From assembly GCF_023898315.1 (NCBI RefSeq), contig NC_064615.1, positions 1,188,187,413 to 1,188,251,412 on the forward strand: a stretch of DNA of 64,000 bases, written 5' to 3'. The stretch is from Schistocerca nitens. Taxonomy: Eukaryota > Arthropoda > Insecta > Orthoptera > Acrididae. The translations under genes and the position numbers were made by a program. Shown one piece after another: positions 1 through 12,364 of the stretch. Each line of letters begins with the position of its first letter. Position 1 is the first letter of the stretch. The notes under the pieces are model-generated. The model saw nothing but the letters and a program-made list of their open reading frames with translations. It was not told the DNA's origin and searched no databases.

Positions 1-388
1 ACCCAGAGAGGCAACTGCTCGTCGCCGAACCGTGTTCTGTTGATAAAGTTTTTCACCAAATTCACACCAATGAAAACTGAAACCGACATTTAACTTATCG
101 AAACCGATAGCAGAGGACGTCTCGAGCCGTCCGCCGCAGCACAGAAGTATTGGTTCGGCCGTGTGAAGCTTCCCTCGTATCAAACAGAAATGTGTAGTCT
201 CAAACAAATGGCAGTAACCAGTGGATTCAAAAGAGATTTACCCAGATTCTCAAAAAATACAGAGGCAACAAAAACCCACATGAGGATAAAAAGTTGAATT
301 GGTTCAAGAATCACGACCTATTACCGAAAAGATGGCGCACGCTTTCCCTAAGTAGTCAAAAGCAGGGTTTCGCACAGCAAACAAATGA
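1..388. other. Unassigned sequence, no gene seen
   Basis: I see no long open frame, repeat or recognisable motif in this stretch. Confidence 0.5.
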
Positions 389-400
389 GATTTAAGCTAT

Positions 401-586
401 GGTTGAAATGGCTCTGAGCACTATGGGACTTAACATCTCAGGTCATCAGTCCCCTAGAACTCAGAACTACTTAAACCTAACTAACCTAAGGACATCACAC
501 ACATCCATGCCCGAGGCAGGATTCGAACCTGCGACCGTAGCGGTCGCGCGGTTCCAGACTGAAGCGCCTAGAACCGCTCGGCAACC
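401..586 (-). mobile_element. SINE-A, full-length tRNA-derived SINE
   Basis: Read on the minus strand, it starts with a tRNA-like head whose B box GGTTCGAATCC appears here as ggattcgaacc. The head is followed by a conserved tail ending in the complement of ctctgagcactatgggactt. A perfect 12-bp target-site duplication, gatttaagctat, flanks it at 389-400 and 587-598, so both ends are defined. It is non-coding and would be transcribed by RNA polymerase III and moved by a LINE machinery. This is the reference copy for the other SINE-A entries. Confidence 0.9.
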
Positions 587-598
587 GATTTAAGCTAT

Positions 599-2344
599 AA
601 CACACCGAGCATTTGCCGTGTGTAGATTGCAATGCGGATGACATGATCGCTGTTATATAGACCACAAACTGGTAGTAACTTTGGTACTAGATTTAGGGAA
701 CAATGAGACTGCTTTTGGCCGTCATTTACGACGGATAAAACACGCAGCACGTAGTACTGAAAATATTTTGAAATTTCTACACGTAGCACCTTAGGGGATG
801 AAATCAGCCATACTAGAGGAATGAGAGACATCTAAGTGGAAGGTAAAGGAACCGGACAATTCAATGAATTAGTGGTCCAAGTTAAAGAACGACCGATTCT
901 CGCGTCATTTAACGAAACGACGTGACAGGGGACAGCAGTCAGCTGACGACGGTAGCCAAGGAGGCTCACCCTGTACAGAAGAGGTACAACGGAAGTATAG
1001 AAAGGGAAGAGACGCTTGGCTTATTTACTCATGACAAAACCGTTCTACCTGGTGTGGAAGAAGAACGTAACAGTTCCAAGGCAGGTGTCGGCTGATGTGA
1101 ATATTGCCACACTGCGATTTTAATAAATGCCTGCGCAATAATGGGACGAATTGTTTATAGAAGGATGGAAAAGCTCGTCGAAGGCGAACTCGGGGAAGAT
1201 CAGTCTCGGTCCAAGAGAAATGGAGGAACATGCGATTAAATACTGACCCTAAAACTTATTTTAAAAGATGGACTGAAAAAAAGGCAAACCTACATTTATA
1301 CAATTTATAGATTTACGGGGAGCTCTTCACAGCGTTAACTGGAATATACTATTCGAAATTCTAAAGTTACCAGGCATAAAATACGGGTAGTGAAACTTCA
1401 TTTCAAACTTGTGTAGCAACCAAATTGCAGTTATGAAAGTCGAAGGTGAAAGGTGGCTACACTGAGCCACAGCGCCAGAGATTGCACCAAAGAGTATTAT
1501 TTCGCCGCCTCCACTGGCAGTTCTTGTCGAGATATGGTTGTAGTCAGTGCTTATCGAGATGTGGTAGTAGTGAGTCGGTGTTGACATGTTGTAGTAGGGA
1601 GTGCTTGTTCCATGTTTTATGCAGTTGTTTGATGGGCTAGACAGCAGATGTTGTTCGAATGGAGATATTGTAATGATCAGAGTGCTTTTCGTCAATATAT
1701 ATGAAGGTAAAAAAAATTCCCTTTTCTTTTTATTATTTCAATGTCTTAAATAATGCGTCATTACAGGTTCAGTCAACAAAGCATCTGGCTTGTATTCTTG
1801 TATTAGAGTGTAATTCTGGTTTTCTTGCGCAATTATAGTATTTCTATTTTTTTTAATTACTTCAGTATAAATGGTATTTAAAATTTCTTGTCTTATTGAA
1901 GAAGAAGCGTGCCAGATGTGTACGTTGAATCACACTTCCACACACAGAACAGTTACACTTGTGCTTTGGTTTCGTACGTTTTATAGTTGCTGGGGACTTA
2001 ATTAATTAATTGTGTTAACGGAAATTTCGTTTCATTCTTTGTTGTTGTCCTATGCAGTCAGATTGCGTACTAATTCTAGTCAGGGCCAACCGGTTACGAG
2101 ACATCGTAATCGGACATACAGCTACTAAAAAAAAAATAAAAAGTATTTGCATTCATATTTTTAATTAAGCCCCCATGCAAAGGACATGAAAGGAATGCAA
2201 CACTTCAGAAGGAAGAGACAAAGACATGTAGACTTCCCCAATATTATTTGGTCTGGACACTGAGCACGCAGCGAAGGAAACTGAGGACAAACTTGGAGAG
2301 GGAGAAAAAAAGTAAAGCGTTTTGAGGTTTGTCGTTCTAATAAA
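599..2344. other. Unassigned intergenic DNA with a small degenerate tandem repeat
   Basis: Only short open frames occur and none resembles a known protein. Between about 1528 and 1610 there are three degenerate units of roughly 27 bp, each containing a gagatrtggtwgtagt-like core. Otherwise I see nothing specific. Confidence 0.4.
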
Positions 2345-2609
2345 GACACTAAAGGACTTGGAAAAACGGTTAAACGGAATGGATACTATCCTGAGGAGAA
2401 GTTATTCGATGACCATCAACAAAAATAAGACAAGGATAATAGAATGTACCCCAGTTAAATAAGGTGATGGTAAAGAAGTAGATTAGAAAATGAGACAGTA
2501 ATGGCATTTGGGCAGCAGAATACCTGATGATGTCTACAGCAAACAGAATACAAAACGGAGACTGGCTGTATCGAGAAAAGTATTTCTAAAAAAAGGAGGC
2601 GGGGAGGGA

Positions 2610-2613
<4 letters not shown>

Positions 2614-2662
<49 letters not shown>
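2614..2662. repeat. (GA)n microsatellite
   Basis: An uninterrupted GA dinucleotide tract of about 49 bp, preceded by a purine-rich lead-in. It directly abuts the SINE head that follows. Confidence 0.97.
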
Positions 2663-2665
<3 letters not shown>

Positions 2666-2755
2666 GGCCGGCCGCTGTGGCCTAGCGGTTCTAGGCGTTT
2701 CAGTCCGAAACCGCGCTGCTGCTACGGTCGCAGGTTCGAATCCTGCCTCGGTCAT
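2666..2755 (+). mobile_element. SINE-A, head only
   Basis: The plus strand carries the tRNA-like head with an A-box-like tggcctagcgg and a B box ggttcgaatcc, then stops at gcctcggtcatgg without the usual tail. It sits between the GA tract and resumed LINE coding sequence, so SINE and microsatellite probably arrived as one insertion into the LINE. Confidence 0.85.
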
Positions 2756-3185
2756 GGATGAGGGTTTTCGTACGGCGTTAGCAGTGTACGGAAGTCAAAG
2801 ATGGACGATAAGCAATTTAAACAAGAAGAGAATAGAAGCGTTTGAAATGTGGTGCTACAGAAAGATACTGAAGATTAGATGGGTAGATGGAGTAAATAGT
2901 GGGGAGGTACTTGGTCGAATTGGGGGAAAAGGAAATTTGTGGCACAGTTGGCTAAAAGAAAGGATAGCTCGATACGGCACATACTGAGGCATCAGAAAAT
3001 TGTCGATATGGGAACGGAGAGAAGTGTGGGCGGTAAAACGTGTAGAGCGTGACGAAGGGATGAATGCAGCAAACAGTCTCAAATGGGTGTGTGCTGCGGT
3101 AGTTATTCACAGGTGAAGGGGCTCGAACGGTGTACAGTCGCATCGAACCACTCTTCGTCTTGGAGAGCATAACAACCGTAACAAC

Positions 3186-4281
3186 GACACTGTGTTCGCA
3201 CATTGCGACTTTTCTGTAAACCGAAGAACAGCTGTACGATTGTTCGGCTATTACGAACGCAGCTATTTTATGTTCTAGCCAAGCAAAATCCCTGGGACAG
3301 TGCCGAGTGACGCAGAAGGTGACAGTGGAGGAGCCGGGGGGCGCAGCCGCGCTATCCGCGGAGGTGACTTCAGCCGGCCGGCCGGCCAGCTGCCGCGTAT
3401 GCACGCCGGCGGCTCCGTTCCGCTCTCATCTCTCGTCGTATCAGTACTTGGCGACTCGATCAGACCACTGTCGTTACAGGTAAACATTCCAACAGCGAGT
3501 GACGGGTGGAAACCTCTTTGCGTGTATCGACAGTGGGAACAACAGTAACCGAGTACAAATTCGAAACGAGAAATAACGTTACACTAAAACTGTTCCACAC
3601 TTCCTGGGCAGCTTCCGCTCAAACCGAACCTACTAAAACTTCAAAATATGAAACAAATTTACACGCAGAAGCTGAATATTACTGCAGCTGTAACGTGTGA
3701 TATAACGTACACAACCGCACGACTTTTTTTTTTTCCTGCTCTATGTCATACCTGGGCGAATGGCTGAAATAGTGCGATCGTTATCTGCAGAACACAGGTA
3801 ACTGCCGAAATTCAGCAATCTCGAATACGTCACTCCTTTAACACAGTAGTGCTCAGCATCTTCAATATGTCGAACGAAAATCATTTTTTCGTACAGTAAT
3901 TAATATCAACTGAATTTTGTTATTACGAGTACTTATTTACAGACTGTCGGAACTACCATCTGATATTGTATGCACCTTCAGCGAGACAGAACAGTAATAC
4001 TGCTTAAGATGTTGTACACACTCGGCGTAAACACAACAATGGCACGGTCACAAAAACTCGCAACTGAATCTCGACTATTTTCAATTTGCTACTTTTGTTG
4101 CTGCGTTTGTGGTTGAGCACTGTCCGGATGTTATTTTTCACGGCATATGATAAAATACGGATCGGTATTGCAAATAACCTTTTTAAAGTCAGTGAAGATG
4201 CACGCAGTACACTATACGAGTTGGACTAGAGTGTAAATCGATATTTATATTACGCAGCTCGATAAAAAAATATCTAGCGTT
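3186..4281. other. Unassigned intergenic DNA
   Basis: No recognisable coding sequence. A GC-rich patch at about 3310-3440 gives overlapping chance frames on both strands. The rest is AT-rich with no clear repeat. Confidence 0.4.
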
Positions 4282-5195
4282 TTGAATAAGATTCGCTGTC
4301 AGTCAGAATTGGAGGTGATTTACTTAAAACACGACCTGTTTCGGGCTTGTGGCCATCTTCCCGTGATCATACATTCATTTTTTTTTGTATTTAATGTTGG
4401 ACTGCACTGTTTACATAAAAGTCAAATTACGTGATGCTGACTCAGTAACACAAGTGGCCAAGTGACACGCGTTGAAAATTTAGTGACCTTACGTATAGCT
4501 GGAGTATCTAAATCGTACTGCACATTGTCGATTTTCACACATTAACCTGACAGTTCTTACCACGGTAATTATTTAACTTGCATGTTACGCTTTTAACACA
4601 GTAATACCACTATGAATGTTAACAGCTGCAGATGAGACAAGAACTCGCATCATCCAACGTGTATACGTTGGAATACGGAGCAGAAAAATATTCCACATTC
4701 ACGTGACAGTTTTCATTTCCGTAAATTGTAACATCTGCTGCGTTTGTCTGTGTATATCAACTGTGTGCTGCTACGGTCTAAGTTTCTTCTCTGCACTCCA
4801 ATGTTAACAGGTCGGATGATGCGAGTTGTCTCATCTACAGCTCTTATCATCTAAAGTGCCATTACTGTGGTAAAGACGTAACATGGCAGTTTAAGTAATT
4901 AGCACGGTGACAACTGTCAAGTTAGTGTGTCAAAATGGACAATTCGCTTGTAAAGAGTGCGATTTGGATGCTCCAGCTGTATGTAAGAACACTCGTATTT
5001 CCAACACGTGTCACTTCACCACTCGCAGTTCTTTTATTTGCGTTACTGAGTCAGCATAACGTACTTTGCGTTTTACGTAAACAGTGGTAAATGAACGTAT
5101 TATCACGTGAAGGTGGGCACAAGCCCGAAACGAGCCGTCCCTTAAATAAATCACCTCGAATTGTGACTGAAAGCGAAACTTATTGGAAACAGGCA
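4282..5195. repeat. Foldback element: long imperfect inverted repeat
   Basis: The left part (about 4282-4690) and the reverse complement of the right part (about 4785-5195) align almost throughout. Examples are the shared blocks gtttcgggcttgtg, atgctgactcagtaac, aagtgacacg and cgcatcatcc. The two arms leave only a short central loop near 4740, so the whole 0.9 kb could fold into one hairpin. No open frame is convincing. This is the architecture of a foldback or MITE-like element, and mobility is inferred from structure only. I could not see a target-site duplication. Confidence 0.85.
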
Positions 5196-5289
5196 ATACA
5201 GGAACAGTGACTGAGATGGACGCCATCTATTACGGATAAAATTCGCAACATTATCTTATCGAAACCCGGACGTCACTGCACCTGCCAGC

Positions 5290-5528
5290 AATGTGTACAG
5301 CTGTCGGTGCGCCCGCGGACGCTACCGTGCAGGATGGAGTGCGCCACTGCGGCCTGCGCTCAACTGGAGTCTGGGTAGTTGCAAACTGGTGCCGTCGCTC
5401 TTACCAGGACTTAGTGAGGGCTCGTGAGCGCCGTCCGGGCTAAAGGACCACTTCGATATAAACAGGCGCCGCATCTGTGTGCACGGGGAAGGCGCCGGTT
5501 CACAATACACGATGGCGACACGGGGGCT

Positions 5529-5560
<32 letters not shown>

Positions 5561-6110
5561 TGCGGGCGGTGCGCGAGGTGGCAGGCGGCGCTGCGCCGTG
5601 CTTACAGCCTGGAGGTGTCGCGGTGTCGTCGCGGCGCGGCGGCTGACGCCAGACTGGCTGGCCGGCCCGTGGCCGCCTCGCCTCGTGATAGCGCTATCGC
5701 CGCGCCGACCTCTGCGCTGCTCTGCCCCGCTGCGTTGCGCAACACTCGCGCAGCCAGCGTGTCGGCAGAGGCGAGCCTAGCTGGCTAGCTGTGTCTGTCA
5801 CCTGTCCCTCACTCAGACGCGCGCTCTCGGCGCCGTACCTGAGGCTAAGGTTCGCGGGGGACTCGACCCTTCTGGCCGGAGATCAGAGGCCGGGTGTTGT
5901 GCCGCTAGTGCGAGGCCTACTAAGGGCCGAGACACTGGACCACCCACCTCCATATCGGCGCTCTGCTCGCTTTTTGCTCGACCAGTGTGACTACTCGAGT
6001 CGGCGAAGTCAAATGGGTCTTTTCTTGCGAGCGTTCTTTTCGGAAACATTTCTAAATGGTTTCAAAACTGTCCAAGTGACATCCAAATTTGTCCGAGACT
6101 ACAAAACATA
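5290..6110. other. GC- and CpG-rich segment with chance open frames
   Basis: Base composition shifts sharply to GC- and CpG-rich from about 5290 to 5990. Open frames of 78-118 residues occur in several frames on both strands, as expected from the lack of AT-rich stops, and none shows a domain. The segment could be an unmethylated promoter or first exon of a host gene, but no splice structure or protein motif supports this. Confidence 0.35.
5531..5560. repeat. (GGC)10 trinucleotide repeat
   Basis: Ten perfect GGC units lie inside the GC-rich segment. In one frame it would encode poly-alanine and in another poly-glycine. Confidence 0.97.
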
Positions 6111-6194
6111 AGAATTTTTGTGCGTCTTCAAACAGCTGCAACAAAAACAAAAATATCGGGAACAATGATTGTCTAAAATTGGTACTACTAAAAA

Positions 6195-8232
6195 AGTACA
6201 CGATTCCCTAAGTAGTAGGGCAAAGGGGGTGTCGCCCGACATTGCGGGTTGCCTACGTCGGGGACGACTGTACGTTCGGGGGGAAACCTACTGTTCTGAT
6301 GGACCTTAACCTATTGTTCTGCTAAGTGGATTATGACCCCGTGCGGATAATCTGTCCTTCAGAGAAATCCCCCCTCTACCCCTCCCTCTACACCACTTTT
6401 CTGGGAAATCCCTTCGCCAATACAAGTACACTTTTGATACCATTTTGATTGAGTTATTAATTAATTCGATCAATTAATTAGCCCCTCACTCTCTGGGAAA
6501 CCCCACAGCCCTACCCCTACCCCTACCCCGACCCGGAAATTGGGGGTAAAAGACTGTCGATTGACCATTTGGCAGCAAGTCGATTGCAGTGTATGTAATA
6601 TTGTTTAACCAATTTCTGGTAGACAAGATAATGCCTGGAATACTCTTTATTTAAAAAATTTATGCGATACAAGGCAGTATTTGGAATATAGTTCATTTTA
6701 AATCACGTGCAGAAAAATGGCCTAAACCTCAAATTTAAAATCTTAGAGATAAGTGTCGCCATCTATTGCCAGATACGGGAACTATCAAAACTGACTATGT
6801 CTCATCCCTAAATATGACATTAGCTTATTTAGGGGTGAGGCCAATGTCAATTTTGATAGTTCCTGTACCCAGCATCATGCGGCAACACTTGTCTCTAGGA
6901 TTTTACATTTGAGGGTTAGCCCCTTCTTCCTCGCACGTTTTCATTTGTTTAATTAAAGTGTGTCAGAAAACTGTGCACGGAATATTGTTTGTTTACACGA
7001 TCTGAGGTTGACACGGCAGTAAGGAATATTTAAACAATTGCTGCGCTTTTTTATTCTAGTTGCGCATGGAAACACTGAGTGGGCGTAGTTAATATTTGCT
7101 GCTGGACTCAGGGATGTTAAGGCATTTGTCTTTTATTTTCCTCATTTTTTTAAGCACACTCGCATCTAGGCATAGGGAGGAAAATCAGAACAATTACACA
7201 TTTAAAAGTTCACGACATATTTCGGAAGCCACAATAGATCGTGAAACAAAAAGAAAAAAAGAAACAGATTTCGAAGCACTGTCCTAGAGACGACGAAAAC
7301 GGCTGGAATTTTCCGTGACTTTTCGATGTCCTACAAATGTCGGTCTGGAGATGCTGTAAAGAAAGCCACAATGGCCGTTGGGGGGGGGGGGGGGGGGGGA
7401 CAGCATACCTCCTGTCCGAAACACAGGAGGCTCGCCTGCTTGGACTTACTTCTGAACACTCGAACGTAGAAGTCTCTAGAGACTCTGGAACTTCCTGTGA
7501 ATGCATCATTCTTATTCAGTTTACCCACCAAACTGCTGCTGCTTGTGTGGGATCACTGTTCGCCAATTTCTGCAGAAACACAAAGTACGAGAATTTCAGC
7601 TGCAAACTATTTTGTACAGATCGAGAAACATACAGCACTCATATTGCACTGACAGTTAAAGCCTGGAAAAGTGATCTACAGATCGTGAATGGAATGAAGT
7701 GCGATATAGGAGCCACCGTTTCGGGTGTCCCGCGTGTGTGTCTATCTTCACGGCGCCGCCACGAAACAGTCGAAATGTCCTGATTAGAGCTCGCGTTACT
7801 CAATACCACAGGCCACGGACCACATATCGGCCTCCTTTGATCTCGTGGCCCCCAAACAAAGCGGCACGTGATGGCATTCTGTTGATCGGCAAATTCCAGA
7901 CTCACTTCCTGTCTCTGTCTCTCCCTGTTTGTCTGTGGAGGTTTTCATCTCTCCTCAGAATACTGTGTTCCTATTGACCAATGCTGGAGACAAAAGGAAA
8001 GCTGACACGATTTCGGTGTCAAAAATAGACTGAAATAATCCATTTGCAGTATCCTGCCAAATTAATTGTTTAACAATTTATAGGAGTGCAAACATATCGC
8101 TTAAATCACTCACTTCTAGCTTAGAATGAGTTTTTGTTCATAATAAAACATATTTTCAACGTTTGAGTATTACACGCAAACATTATGCAAATTAAATAAT
8201 GAAATTTCCGTCAGAAACAGATCGTAGCGCCA
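6195..8232 (+). repeat. Non-coding repeat family R, copy 1 (longest)
   Basis: This copy defines an interspersed family of about 2 kb found five times in the window. It runs from a start at cctaagtagtagggc, through a pyrimidine-rich segment (6350-6530) and a 20-G run (7380-7399), to an end near atcgtagcgc at 8221-8230. Reverse-complement copies lie at 8672-9675, 25701-26268 and 43046-44660, and a short same-strand copy at 12365-12670. None of the open frames is conserved between copies, so it appears non-coding. I do not recognise the class; no terminal inverted repeat is evident. Confidence 0.8.
7380..7399. repeat. Poly-G run (20)
   Basis: Twenty consecutive G within repeat family R copy 1. 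The inverted partner copy carries a 19-C run at 8775-8793 at the equivalent place. Confidence 0.98.
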
Positions 8233-8671
8233 AATGTATTTGAGGTCTTCTACGCACCGGCGTTTGAGAGAACAAATACCCTCTACCACCACAACGTTTA
8301 AACTAAAGTTATTAGGTGAGAAAAATGTGAGCGACGACACAAAGTGGCGCTCGGCCGGCCCCAAGGACGAGGAGGGGGAAGCTCACAGCACAGCTGCCGC
8401 ACCGCACCGCACGCTCACAGAGAGACGTCCCCGAGCAGGCAAGTGATCGATTTACATGGCTGCTCTAATCGTACAGCGCAAACACCCGCCACTTTGAATC
8501 TTCTCACGTAACACACAGCAGCAGGCTAGAGCAGGCGGGTCGCCACTTTCTTTGTATCTAACCGCCCGCTACAGGCACTATGTCTTTGTGCCGGGTGGGG
8601 GTGGGGCGGAGTTTACATACGAGTCTCTACAGACTGTTTCGATCAAGACGGCGGCCGAGCAATGTTATCTA
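8233..8671. other. Spacer between the two inverted R copies
   Basis: This 0.44 kb segment separates copies 1 and 2 of family R. It contains a short GC-rich stretch (8350-8450) and no recognisable gene. Confidence 0.5.
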
Positions 8672-9675
8672 CAGAAAGTTCCGTGACGTCAGAGAGTGTC
8701 TATGTTCAAGTGTTCAGAGACAAGGCCAAGCAGAGGAGCCCCCTCTGGTTCCGACAGGTGGGGTGCTGTCCCCGCCCCCCCCCCCCCCCCCCCAGTGACC
8801 GTTGTGGCTTTGAGGCATCTCCAGACCGACATTTGTACGACATCGAAAATTCACCGAAAATTCCAACCGTTTTTGTCGTCTCTAGGAGAGTGCTTCGAAT
8901 TCTGTTCTTTTTTTTTTCTTTTTTCCCCTCACGATCTATTGTGGGTTTCGAAATATGTCATGAACTTTTAACTATGAAATTGTTCTGATTGTCCTACCTA
9001 CGCTTCGACACCAGTGTGCTTCAAAAGTGAGGAAAATAAAAAATAAGAGCCTTAACATCCCTGACTCCAGCAGCAAATATTAACTAAGCCCACTCTGCGT
9101 TTCCATGCGCGATCAGAATAAAAATGCTCCGCAACTGTTTAAATGTTCCATACTACCTTGTCAACCACAGATTGTTTACATAAACAGTATTCCATACACT
9201 GCACTCAATTCCCGACAAATTCTTTAACTAAATAAATAAACTATATTTCAAACACTGCCTTCCATCCCATAAATTGTTTAAAAAATAATATTCCAAAAAC
9301 TGTCTTGTCTACCGAAATTGTTTAAACAATAATCCATACACTGCAATCTATTTCTCGCCAAATGGCTAGTCAACCGAGTCTTTTTCTCGCCTATTTCCAG
9401 GTGCTTGAGTGGAGGGAAAGGGCTCAGGTTTCTCAGTCAATCAAATTGATATCAAAAGCGTGCTTGTATCGGGGTGGGGAGTTCCCACAGGAGTGGGGAA
9501 GGAGGGGAGGGGGCGACATGGGTGTTTTGTCTGAAGGACAGGTTATCCCCGTCCACTCATAATCCACCTAGCAGAACAGTAGCTTAATGATCTGTCAGTC
9601 ACAAGACAACAATAAGTTTGCCCCTGAATGTATGCAACTGGCAATGTGTTCTGATATACCCCTTGCCCTACTACT
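8672..9675 (-). repeat. Non-coding repeat family R, copy 2 (inverted, partial)
   Basis: Reverse complement of 6195-7502 with moderate divergence. Matching blocks include catccctgactccagcagc (reverse complement near 7100), ccgacatttgtacgacatcg (near 7330) and the outer end ccctactac. A 19-C run at 8775-8793 pairs with the G run of copy 1. It lacks the inner half of the family present in copy 1. Confidence 0.8.
8775..8793. repeat. Poly-C run (19)
   Basis: Nineteen consecutive C, the complement of the poly-G run of the opposite arm. Confidence 0.98.
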
Positions 9676-12364
9676 TTGCTGTGCTGGTAGTAAAAAATAA
9701 AATTAAAAATTTGCGAGCTACATTATATGTGTTACATCGAGGAACGAAGATGAGGATTCTAAACAGTCAAATAGCGGACCTAATTCAGTTTATGTGTCTA
9801 ATTTGAAATGGAACAAGGAAGTGGAACCTACCCTGAACAAATACAGGAGATAAATTTTCTAATCGCTGGTTGAAACATTTTGACATGAATTTTTGTAAAC
9901 CTGATAAGTAGCTTCTGTTGCAAGAAACCATAAAATACTTGTAATTTAATTTCTGCTGAAATAACCGCAAAAAGATACTGATTTTTTTTAAATTTTTGGA
10001 CTTAACAGCGTCTGCCCTAATTCCAGCCTCACGACAGAGCTGGCCTACATTCTGTCAGACCTTTGTTTCCCAATTGTCTTGTTGCAGTTGCTCTCCTGGT
10101 ATCGCCACGTAGTAGGCGTACTCGTCTCCACAATCGTTTTCCAGTACTGCTGCCTTTGTCTTCAGTTTCCCGGATCGTGGCAGGTACGATCAAGTTACAA
10201 CAGAGTTTCCTGATTTTGCCTCGTCGTAAAACCACATTTCGAATCCGAATTGAGCGTGTCTTCAAAGATAAACCGAATGGCTCTTCCACTCCTTCCTTCG
10301 AATGTAACCACAACACTGCCCTGTAAGGTCGCTGGAACCAGCGCACAGCAGGTGTAAGGCGGCACCGAGGGAGAAGCGGGAACCTAGCCAATAATGCTGT
10401 CAATGCAGGTAGCAGTTAAGTTGTCAGTCACTGCAGCGGTTTCTTGTTCTGACTTCACTTGACCGGTACATATATGTTAGTATCAATCAAACAATACACT
10501 CGCTGTGGTACGGTGCCTTCCCAGTTTCCAAAGCTGTGCCCACTTCTTGACAATATTTTGCGACATCTACATAGATTTTCCGGCTGTGGAGCGAGGCCTG
10601 TGAGACATCTGGGTAGAGTTCCACTGCTGCCTTATGGATATTTTAGGTTGTCGGCTGGTCTATCGGGAACGGCTGGGCAGCACAGGATTCCGGTCTACCA
10701 GTGCTTAAGAATACTTTTCGTAATAGAGAGGAATTAAAAAACTCACTCAGTGCAAATGGGTACGGTAACAATATGTCGTCCCCATTACTGACTTTTTATT
10801 ACGTCGAACAAGTTTTTTTCAACCTGAATACCATGGTACTTTAGAAAACGGCGTTTGAATGAAAGTTAAGTGCCCTCGTCTCGTCATCTGAGATCTTTCA
10901 GAGAATCGGTAGTGGTCACGAAATGCCCCTGTTTTTAAGGCAGTAGACGTACTAAGAATTACAACCCCTTCCTGACTGGTCGGCTATTAGGTTGTCCAAG
11001 ATTCCTGAATTTTCACCGACTTGGGTGTGTTGTTCGATACACCGATGAATTAGTTCCTCTTCTTTAAAGAGGTAATAGTGCGATTCCCCGTACTATCATT
11101 TACGTTATAACTTTTCGACGGTGGAACTGATTCCAAAAAACTGTAGGAGATATCCCAGGGAAGACAGAACGCTGTGGATTGCTTGGCAGGCTGTAATAAC
11201 TGGCAGTTCTTAAGTCCATTCTGAACGTCCAGTGTCTGCCGGATGTGAGCACACACGGGCTGGGCTACTTGCCTCTGCGGAATCCGAGAGGCGCGTCGCC
11301 TACCCGCGTGGAACGCACGCGAGAGGGCGGGCCTATACCCGTCGCGAACGTTGGCGGAAGTTGCCGAAGATGACCGACGCTATCTCGGCTGATAAGGCAG
11401 CCGCGTGAGCCCTCCTCGACAGGCACGGATTTGTCACACGCCTGTCTCACCATGCTGATGCCGTGCACTTGCAGTGTGTACATGCACACGCAAGCTTGCC
11501 ACTACACCTTATGCTTCCTTCCTCTTTCCAGTCAGTGCTGTTAACATCATCGATGTTAACATGTCAAATCAATTCAACTGCTCAGTTAAGTTGCACGATG
11601 AGCGAATAACAGCAGAACGTCGGTGAAGGACAATCGTTCTTTAGGGAAAACTAAAAAAAGGGGGAAATGGAATAATTACAGAAACAAAATGCCCAGGAAA
11701 AAGTTTTGTCGATTGAAAGGGTGGTGTGAGTCAAAGCAGGTAGGCGCATAACGAGTACAGGCTGGGAACAACTTGGAGAAATATTCAAAAAGAGCACAAA
11801 CAGGTACACGGGGTTTCGTACAATGTCTTTCATGTTCCAACGAAAAAAACATGAGTGTGTCAGTGCAAACACGCACATGGAGTTAAGGACTTACGTGCAA
11901 CAGAAAACACTGTCTAAATGAAGACTAGGTTTTGGGATGCTTGTGTTAATACGAGTGCAGGTGGCATTCGGCCATTCGCCACATTCGCAGACGATATTTT
12001 ATGGATCGAGTGCAAGTACGTATTGAGTTGGGAGCAAAGCATGGGTGTGTCAACGCCTCTCAGTTAGTCTGTAATCCTACAAACAGTCTCACGTCCAGTT
12101 GCATCATGTGCAATTTCTACTGAAAACAACATACTGTCAGAAGTTTCGGAAGCTTTACAGAAAGAAGACGTCATGTATGCGACCGACTCTTCATTGCGAA
12201 CTTAACAAGAATTATTCTTTGACTCTATAACAGTCCATTATACAGACCAGAACTGAAATGTTAGCATTCTATTGGTAATAGAACAACAAGGACACTGGTG
12301 CATTTTGTTAGTGCAGATTGCATACATCAGGGGAAACCATACATTCAGAGGCAAACCTATCACT
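9676..12364. other. Unassigned intergenic DNA
   Basis: No protein motif is recognisable in any frame; the longest minus-strand frame (10029-10403) has no domain I can name. A short palindrome with 9-bp arms gttaacatc lies at 11540-11560. Nothing else is supported. Confidence 0.4.

Larger units (their letters stand above)
2345..3185 (+). pseudogene. RTE-like LINE reverse transcriptase C-terminal fragment, interrupted
   Basis: Translated pieces match the part of the insect LINE at 12.9-15.3 kb that follows the catalytic FADD box. Near 2365-2450 there is a run like the 'INKNKTRII' segment. The 2780-2880 segment contains KKRIEAFEMWCY, which corresponds to KRIEAFEMWC at 14.98-15.01 kb. The 2880-3130 segment keeps the RHQKIV region seen as RHEGMT in that copy. 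Several stops and frameshifts break it, and a GA microsatellite plus a SINE-A head (about 2600-2755) lie inside it. It is a dead 3' fragment on the plus strand. The family is clear from the shared protein blocks; the clade name RTE is an inference. Confidence 0.75.

Noticed and set aside
481-590. Possible tRNA genes from good B boxes
   Set aside because: All B boxes examined belong to SINE heads with tails, duplications or weak cloverleaf potential.
3110-3290. Possible HTH transposase start downstream of the LINE fragment
   Set aside because: The sequence to about 3185 reads better as the decayed LINE C-terminus, and nothing beyond it gives a consistent frame.
10029-10403. 124-codon minus-strand frame
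   Set aside because: Arg-rich with no domain and no neighbouring signal; treated as chance.
11540-11560. Perfect 9-bp palindrome gttaacatc/gatgttaac
   Set aside because: Short palindromes of this size are expected by chance in 64 kb of AT-rich DNA.
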